Assembly (NCBI GenBank): GCA_023228385.1
Contig: JALOBF010000042.1
Coordinates: 1 to 10,334, forward strand
DNA length: 10,334 nt
Origin: Bacilli bacterium
GTDB lineage: Bacteria > Bacillota_I > Bacilli_A > ML615J-28 > CAG-698
Direction of reading: 5' to 3'
Numbering within the stretch: position 1 is the first letter of the stretch; each line of letters opens with the position of its first letter. The position numbers and the translations under genes were made by a program. Shown here piece after piece: positions 7,047 through 10,334 of this stretch. The notes under the pieces are model-generated. The model was given only the letters and a program-made list of their open reading frames with translations, had not been told where the DNA came from and did not search any database.

Positions 7047-7175
7047 AAGAATTTACGATAAAGCTTAATGACAGTGATTCTTTTGCCGCGCATAATTGCC
7101 AAGATAATGATAAGCGATGACGATACCAATTTACCCAATTTAACCGAAAAAGCCATAAAATTTTTATTAGAATAA
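7043..7175 (+). pseudogene. Possible small frame-broken ORF after the peptidase
   Basis: An ATG at 7043 overlaps the peptidase stop (ATGA) and opens 25 codons, beginning MKEFTIKLND, before a TGA at 7118-7120. In a shifted frame, codons from about 7089 continue RIIAKIMISDDD and TEKAIKFLLE to a TAA at 7173-7175. Joining the two frames by one shift near 7088 would give a peptide of about 46 residues, which looks more protein-like than either piece alone. There is no good ribosome site (only GGAA at 7037-7040). It could be a decayed small gene, a sequencing error, or chance. No family can be named. Confidence 0.25.
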
Positions 7176-7183
7176 AAAAAGAA

Positions 7184-7212
7184 TTGTAAATAGGGGAATG
7201 TTTTTGTATAAT
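7184..7212 (+). promoter_or_regulatory. Sigma-A type promoter of the SipW operon
   Basis: TTGTAA (7184-7189) and TATAAT (7207-7212) are separated by exactly 17 bases, the best promoter in the window (four of six and six of six consensus bases). Transcription would start near 7218-7220, giving a leader of about 40 bases before the ATG at 7258. This marks the SipW region as its own transcription unit. Confidence 0.8.
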
Positions 7213-7244
7213 ATATATGAAATGTGTCGGAATTCATATTATAC
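7206..7244. repeat. Imperfect inverted repeat across the -10 and leader of the SipW operon
   Basis: GTATAATATATATGAA (7206-7221) and TTCATATTATAC (7233-7244) are inverted copies that differ by four extra bases (ATAT) in the left arm. The left arm covers the -10 hexamer and the right arm ends directly before the Shine-Dalgarno sequence. The part inside the likely transcript can form a short hairpin of ATGAA with TTCAT. It could be an operator or a 5' hairpin. Confidence 0.45.
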
Positions 7245-7251
7245 AAGGAGG
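7245..7251 (+). promoter_or_regulatory. Strong Shine-Dalgarno site of the first SipW-operon gene
   Basis: AAGGAGG lies six bases before the ATG at 7258. It fixes this start against the GTG at 7198 that opens the same frame but lies upstream of the predicted transcription start. Confidence 0.88.
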
Positions 7252-7257
7252 GGCGGC

Positions 7258-7905
7258 ATGAAAAAACGTTTGGTTCAATCATTTTTAATGTTCGCTTCGG
7301 CTTTATTGCTGCTTTTCGGCGTTCTTTTTGCTTGGTTTTCGCTTACTCCGACGGTGGATATTCAAGATTTTCTGATAAATGTTAATAAATATGAAGCGGA
7401 ATTAAAACTTGAGATTAAAAAGAATGACGATAATTATACCGTGGTTGCTTCTCAAGAAGATATTTATCAGATTTTTTATAATACGGTTCCCAATGATTAT
7501 TTGTATTTTCGCTTGACGATTATCAATAAGGGTAATAATCCGGTGACTGCGGATATTTGGATGAAAAACGTTATTAGCGATAATGACCCGGACTATGATA
7601 TGCGCGATGTCTTTTATTTAGCAGACGGTAAAATTATCATCGATTCTTTTGATTATCCCGTTTTGGTTAACTCGGAAGAGACAATCGCAAAGCATAATCA
7701 GACCCTTCATCTTTACCGTTTAAATAATATTTTGGATAATGATTTTGGTTTACAGCTTGCCGATGATTTAGCATTTAGTGCCGATCAGTTACGAATATTG
7801 GAATTTGTTATTGTTTATGATTATACAACCGAAGCAAAAGGGTATGAAGAAGGAATCCTTTCCCTTGCCGCACTCAATATAATTTTTAATACCGCAGGTG
7901 AATAA
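7258..7905 (+). CDS. Secreted/membrane-anchored TasA-like preprotein A1
   Basis: This is a 215-residue protein with a Lys/Arg N-terminus (MKKRL), one hydrophobic helix (9-29) ending in LFAWFSLT, and a long polar domain. The small-residue AWFS end to the helix is what SipW-type signal peptides look like, and sipW lies two genes downstream, so cleavage around here is inferred. The mature part is predicted beta-rich: VPNDYLYFRLTIINKGNNPV (78-97) resembles the strand-and-turn motif of camelysin/TasA-like proteins, whose jelly-roll domains form fibres. Acidic residues are plentiful (for example NDPDYDMRD 109-117). There is no Cys. It shares helix type and VP..Y.Y....N.G motif with A2 at 8954. It is the first gene after the promoter; the next start codon is one base past its TAA. 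Function at the cell surface is an inference from context. Confidence 0.78.
   Translation: MKKRLVQSFLMFASALLLLFGVLFAWFSLTPTVDIQDFLINVNKYEAELKLEIKKNDDNYTVVASQEDIYQIFYNTVPNDYLYFRLTIINKGNNPVTADIWMKNVISDNDPDYDMRDVFYLADGKIIIDSFDYPVLVNSEETIAKHNQTLHLYRLNNILDNDFGLQLADDLAFSADQLRILEFVIVYDYTTEAKGYEEGILSLAALNIIFNTAGE
7894..7900 (+). promoter_or_regulatory. Shine-Dalgarno site that fixes the B1 start
   Basis: GCAGGTG is placed inside the end of the A1 gene, six bases before the ATG at 7907. The in-frame GTG at 7898 is part of this site, so a start there would be wrong. Confidence 0.65.
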
Positions 7906-7906
7906 T

Positions 7907-8503
7907 ATGAAAAACAAAAAATTAATTATTGTTCTGTCGATTTTATTATTGGCGATTATCGGATTAATGACTAATCTGATAGTTGCCTGGTTAACCGATA
8001 CCGCTAAAACCGGTCCGACGGATTTTACACTGGGTCAGGTTTCTTTTGCTTGGTCGGGAGCGATTACCACAGAACTTGTGGTACCGGGTGAAAATATCGT
8101 TACCTCGGAGTATAAACTTACCAACTCGTCAACAATTCCCACCGAATTACGGGTTAAAATTGATATTAATTCTGCATATTTGGCCGGCGACGGTTCCGAA
8201 TATGTAGTACTTGCGATATCGGATGGGTGGGTGCTGGATAATGATGATTATTACTATTACCGGGGTATCGATACGGTTTCAGAAGGCGAAGCCCCCGATA
8301 TTAAGTATAAGATTCCGACAACGGTAACGACAATTTCGGTATTAACCGAAGTTATTCTTGACGGCGCTAAGGTCGGAAACGTATTCGGCGGTACCGAATT
8401 TACCATTACCTTTACTTTTGAAGCCAAACAAAATGATTTTGTTGATTGGGCGACTCTGGGCACCAGTAATATTGACTTTTCAACCGGTTTACCGACACCA
8501 TGA
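7907..8503 (+). CDS. TasA/camelysin-like secreted preprotein B1
   Basis: This is a 198-residue protein. A basic start (MKNKK) precedes a hydrophobic helix (7-28) ending in VAWLTDT (26-32), close to the A.(F/L)(S/T)DT end of SipW-dependent signal peptides. The mature part begins FTLGQVSFAWSG and continues with VPGENIV (59-65), YKLTNSSTIPTELRVKI (69-85), DGWVLDNDDYYYYRG (106-120) and FTITFTFEAKQND near the end. The order of GQV start, VPG turn, conventional strand with a Pro, W...DDYYYY, and a late beta strand is the pattern of TasA/camelysin-like proteins, which build extracellular fibres or surface layers. It contains no Cys. The sipW gene overlaps its stop by four bases (ATGA), so the two are translationally coupled, supporting an enzyme-substrate relation. 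Protease activity, sometimes claimed for camelysin, cannot be read here. Confidence 0.82.
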   Translation: MKNKKLIIVLSILLLAIIGLMTNLIVAWLTDTAKTGPTDFTLGQVSFAWSGAITTELVVPGENIVTSEYKLTNSSTIPTELRVKIDINSAYLAGDGSEYVVLAISDGWVLDNDDYYYYRGIDTVSEGEAPDIKYKIPTTVTTISVLTEVILDGAKVGNVFGGTEFTITFTFEAKQNDFVDWATLGTSNIDFSTGLPTP

Positions 8504-8982
8504 TAAAAAAAACGGTTTGGATTCTGTTTTTCTTAATCTTTTTGTTATTGGCGGCAACCGCCGTTTTACCGATTTTCGGCATTAAATATTATACGGTTAT
8601 AACCGACAGTATGACGCCGGCTATTAAAAAGAATAGTTTGGTATATGTAAACACAAAAATAAAAAAAATTGAAATCGGTGATATTATTGCTGTTAAAACC
8701 GCCGGGATTCCTTTGTTGCATCGGGTTGTGGCTTTCGACGAAGGCTATGTTATAACCAAGGGTGACGCCAACGATACCCCTGATGCTCCCCGGCCGGATG
8801 AAGATATTATTGGCGTTGCGGTTTTTCATATCCCTTATTTGGGGATTATCTTTTCAAGGCAATATCTGATTATAATTGTTGTTTTGGCCGGTTTGCTTTA
8901 TATTGTCGGCGCTCGGTTATTCAAGGAATTAAAGAAAAAAGAAGTTGGGGATGATGAAGGTGAAAAGAAAACTAATATATAG
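8500..8982 (+). CDS. sipW: Signal peptidase I, ER/archaeal type (SipW-like)
   Basis: This is a 160-residue membrane protease of the S26B (Sec11/SipW) group that removes signal peptides. A transmembrane helix (6-24) is followed by TDSMTPAIKKNSLVYV (35-50) with catalytic Ser37, IGDIIAVKT (59-67), LLHRVVAF with His74 in place of the Lys of ordinary bacterial signal peptidases, and TKGDANDTPDA (86-96), whose Asp89 and Asp95 match the two aspartates of Sec11. A second helix (122-139) and a charged tail complete the usual SipW layout. All catalytic residues are present. In Bacillus, SipW processes TasA and TapA; here it sits between two pairs of TasA-like genes and overlaps the stop of B1 by four bases and the start of A2 by about 29, so it is very likely dedicated to them. 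Confidence 0.93.
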   Translation: MIKKTVWILFFLIFLLLAATAVLPIFGIKYYTVITDSMTPAIKKNSLVYVNTKIKKIEIGDIIAVKTAGIPLLHRVVAFDEGYVITKGDANDTPDAPRPDEDIIGVAVFHIPYLGIIFSRQYLIIIVVLAGLLYIVGARLFKELKKKEVGDDEGEKKTNI

Positions 8983-9520
8983 CATTTTCATGGTCATCAT
9001 AACTTTAACTCTTACGGTCGTTATTGTATTTGCCTGGTTTATTGTTACGGAGAAAACCGATCCGATTATCGTCAGTACCGGCTCGCTTCGGACTTCGTGC
9101 TCTTTATATCATGGCATTGATTCAGATTATGACGGTGAACTTGACGACGGAAGTTTTATTGAAATTACCGAGTCGGGGATAAAGTTTACCGACGTTGTCC
9201 CCGGTCAAATATATACATATAAAATGGTTGTCAAAAACCGCGGTTCGGTCGACGGTTTTTTAACGGTATCAATTAACGATATCATTGCGACCGCCGCCGA
9301 TATGTATCAAGGTTTCACTGTATCGTTTTCGGAACCGGAAACCAAGGAAATGAATCTGGTTAACGGTGATTTAACTTTATTCACGGATTTGGTTTTGGTT
9401 ACCGGTACAACTTATGAATTTAATTTTTTAATAAAAATTAATAATACAATTTCATCGGATTTAAAATACGAGACACTTACCATTACCAATTTTATTGTTG
9501 AATTGGTACAGGTTCATTAA
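8954..9520 (+). CDS. TasA-like preprotein A2 with a possible calcium loop
   Basis: From ATG 8954 this is a 188-residue protein. A very basic start (MKVKRK) leads into a hydrophobic helix (8-29) ending FAWFIVTEKTD, as in A1. The polar domain has DSDYDGELDDGS (56-67), a D.D.DG..DD loop like those of EF-hand or dockerin calcium sites, then VVPGQIYTYKMVVKNRGSVD (81-100), the same VP..Y.Y..V.N.G strand motif as A1, and a beta-rich end (YEFNFLIKI, LTITNFIVEL). The start is uncertain: ATG 8951, ATG 8954 and GTG 8960 are in frame and the ribosome site is poor (GGGG at 8947-8950), so translation may rely on coupling with sipW, whose last 29 bases it overlaps. It has one Cys (49). It is probably processed by SipW and displayed outside the cell; this is inference. 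Confidence 0.76.
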   Translation: MKVKRKLIYSIFMVIITLTLTVVIVFAWFIVTEKTDPIIVSTGSLRTSCSLYHGIDSDYDGELDDGSFIEITESGIKFTDVVPGQIYTYKMVVKNRGSVDGFLTVSINDIIATAADMYQGFTVSFSEPETKEMNLVNGDLTLFTDLVLVTGTTYEFNFLIKINNTISSDLKYETLTITNFIVELVQVH

Positions 9521-9525
9521 AATCG

Positions 9526-9553
9526 GATATCTAAAAAAAGATATCTCTTTTTC
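9526..9553 (+). terminator. Weak hairpin with T-rich tail between A2 and B2 (attenuator-like)
   Basis: GATATCT (9526-9532) pairs with AGATATC (9539-9545) around an A6 loop and is followed by TCTTTTTC. The stem is short and AT-rich, so it is at most a partial terminator that would lower expression of the genes downstream. It starts six bases after the A2 stop. Confidence 0.4.
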
Positions 9554-9569
9554 TAAAGGATGGGTGTTT

Positions 9570-10232
9570 ATGAAAAAACAATATATGCTTATCGGAATGT
9601 TAATTTTTTTAGTGTTTTCTCTTGGGACATTGATTACGGCCTTTTTACTTGATAGCGGCCGATCCGGTGATGATATAACTGTCGGTCAGGTCCAAGTTAC
9701 AACCAATTTATATTATGAAAAAGATAATGTTATTTATCCCGGAGCGGAAGTTGTTGTCGACCCTGAGTTTAATATTAAGAAAAAGGGTATTTACCATATT
9801 AATGTTGTTGACAGCCAAACCGTTGAATTTATTGAAAACGTAAGAATCAGCATTGCGGTTAGCAGTGATGTCGATACTTATATCCGCCTTAAGCTTTTCG
9901 ATCAAATGATTCTTACAACGATTAATCATTTGGGCGACCGTACGGAAATTCCGATTATCGCCGACCGAATGGTTTTAAACTATTGCCTTGATGATTGGTA
10001 TTATAACGAAGCTGATGATTATTACTATTATAAACAAAAGGTTATGCGGCAAAGCGAAGATGTTCCGACGGTTATTGCTTTTATTGCCGAGTATTTTCCC
10101 GGAGTACATTATCACACCCGGCCGCTCGGTTATTCAGTTCAAGTGGGAATAAGAACCGAAGCGGTTCAAGCTCTGCAGGGTCCGCAAAAAAATTGGGGTA
10201 TGTATAATCCCCCATGGGGAGGTGCCTGGTAA
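9570..10232 (+). CDS. TasA/camelysin-like secreted preprotein B2
   Basis: This is a 220-residue protein with a short basic start (MKKQ) and a hydrophobic helix (5-27) ending TAFLLDSGRSGDD. The mature part starts ITVGQVQVTTNLYY, parallel to FTLGQVSF of B1, followed by YPGAEV (56-61) and the acidic-aromatic motif DDWYYNEADDYYYYKQ (141-156), again like B1. Near the end, RTEAVQALQGPQKNWG (195-210) matches the E.VQA....WG ending common in TasA/camelysin-like proteins. The last residues are NPPWGGAW. The start is ATG 9570 with AAAGGA (9555-9560) upstream; the frame open to 9495 overlaps A2 and lacks a signal-like start, so it was rejected. It is a likely SipW substrate and surface-fibre component by context. 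The final codons encode the ribosome site of the next gene, whose ATG overlaps the TAA by one base. Confidence 0.8.
   Translation: MKKQYMLIGMLIFLVFSLGTLITAFLLDSGRSGDDITVGQVQVTTNLYYEKDNVIYPGAEVVVDPEFNIKKKGIYHINVVDSQTVEFIENVRISIAVSSDVDTYIRLKLFDQMILTTINHLGDRTEIPIIADRMVLNYCLDDWYYNEADDYYYYKQKVMRQSEDVPTVIAFIAEYFPGVHYHTRPLGYSVQVGIRTEAVQALQGPQKNWGMYNPPWGGAW
10216..10224 (+). promoter_or_regulatory. Strong Shine-Dalgarno site inside the end of B2
   Basis: GGGGAGGTG lies seven bases before the ATG at 10232 and falls in the codons for the C-terminal WGGA of B2. The start and preceding stop overlap as TAATG, so the gene pair is coupled. Confidence 0.75.
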
Positions 10233-10334
10233 TGAAAAGATTAATATCCGGTTTAACGATATGTGCATTGTTTTTATTTGTTTTTGCCTTTCAGTCAGCT
10301 GTAATTTTAAACGAACAAAATGATTATGTTATGC
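10232..10334 (+). CDS. Secreted protein, N-terminal fragment (3' partial)
   Basis: Only 34 complete codons are inside the window. They encode a signal peptide: MKRLISG, a hydrophobic core rich in Leu and Phe (about 8-19) and a possible ordinary signal peptidase site after AFQSA, followed by polar residues. No lipobox Cys and no AWF or WLTDT ending is seen, so it may use the general signal peptidase rather than SipW. A strong ribosome site and one-base overlap with the B2 stop place it in the same operon. The mature function cannot be read from the fragment. Confidence 0.78.
   Translation, partial: MKRLISGLTICALFLFVFAFQSAVILNEQNDYVM

Noticed and set aside
7155..7182. Terminator after the S41 peptidase
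   Set aside because: The TTTTTATT/AATAAAAA inverted repeat is all AT with a two-base loop and is followed by A residues, not T, so it is not a plus-strand terminator.
6441..7282. Minus-strand ORFs over the S41 peptidase and the following spacer
   Set aside because: They are antisense readings of a well-supported gene or of promoter DNA, with no start signals or protein features.
9495..9569. Upstream extension of B2 starting inside A2
   Set aside because: It lacks a ribosome site and would place 25 polar residues before the signal-type helix; AAAGGA before ATG 9570 gives a normal start.
1..10334. CRISPR arrays, tRNA or rRNA genes, insertion sequences
   Set aside because: No regularly spaced repeats, no cloverleaf or rRNA sequence, and no transposase or terminal inverted repeats were seen.

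Overview
This window is AT-rich and every gene lies on the + strand, packed into short operons with Gram-positive style Shine-Dalgarno sites. TGA is used as a stop (for example the nuclease fragment, the hydrolase, the DUF368 protein and the S41 peptidase), and the tryptophans in recognised motifs are TGG, so the standard bacterial code applies. Gene content (AddA-type nuclease, DUF554, DUF368, a SipW-type signal peptidase with TasA/camelysin-like preproteins) points to a low-GC Gram-positive bacterium. My guess is a Bacillota/Mycoplasmatota lineage with a standard code, such as Izemoplasmatales, Acholeplasmatales or Erysipelotrichia relatives. This is inference, not a taxonomic assignment.

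Left part (1-4803), household genes: the C-terminal nuclease domain of an AddA-like recombination nuclease (cut by the window edge); an MntP manganese exporter closed by a strong intrinsic terminator; a family I inorganic pyrophosphatase followed by a DUF554 membrane protein; then a three-gene unit (alpha/beta hydrolase, YjdF-like membrane protein, unknown four-helix membrane protein) ending in a second clear terminator.

Middle part (4804-7046): a DUF368/PopT-family membrane protein, whose extended -10 promoter sits in the T-tract of the preceding terminator, and an S41-family peptidase without a signal peptide. The peptidase carries the tricorn/IRBP-type catalytic His and a Cys at the place of the CtpA-type Lys. 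A possible frame-broken small ORF follows.

Right part (7184-10334), the accessory highlight: a new promoter (TTGTAA, 17 bp, TATAAT) drives a tightly coupled operon of short membrane-anchored or secreted preproteins around an ER/archaeal-type (Ser-His) signal peptidase of the SipW family. The order is A1-B1-SipW-A2-B2, then a further secreted protein cut by the window end. A1 and A2 share an FAW[FS]-type N-terminal helix and a VP..Y.Y...V.N.G strand motif. B1 and B2 share a [TL]-GQV start to the mature domain and a W..(D/N/E)-rich..DDYYYY motif. The layout suggests a duplicated two-gene module whose products are processed by SipW and exposed or polymerised at the cell surface, by analogy with Bacillus tapA-sipW-tasA matrix fibres. 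The operon continues past the window.
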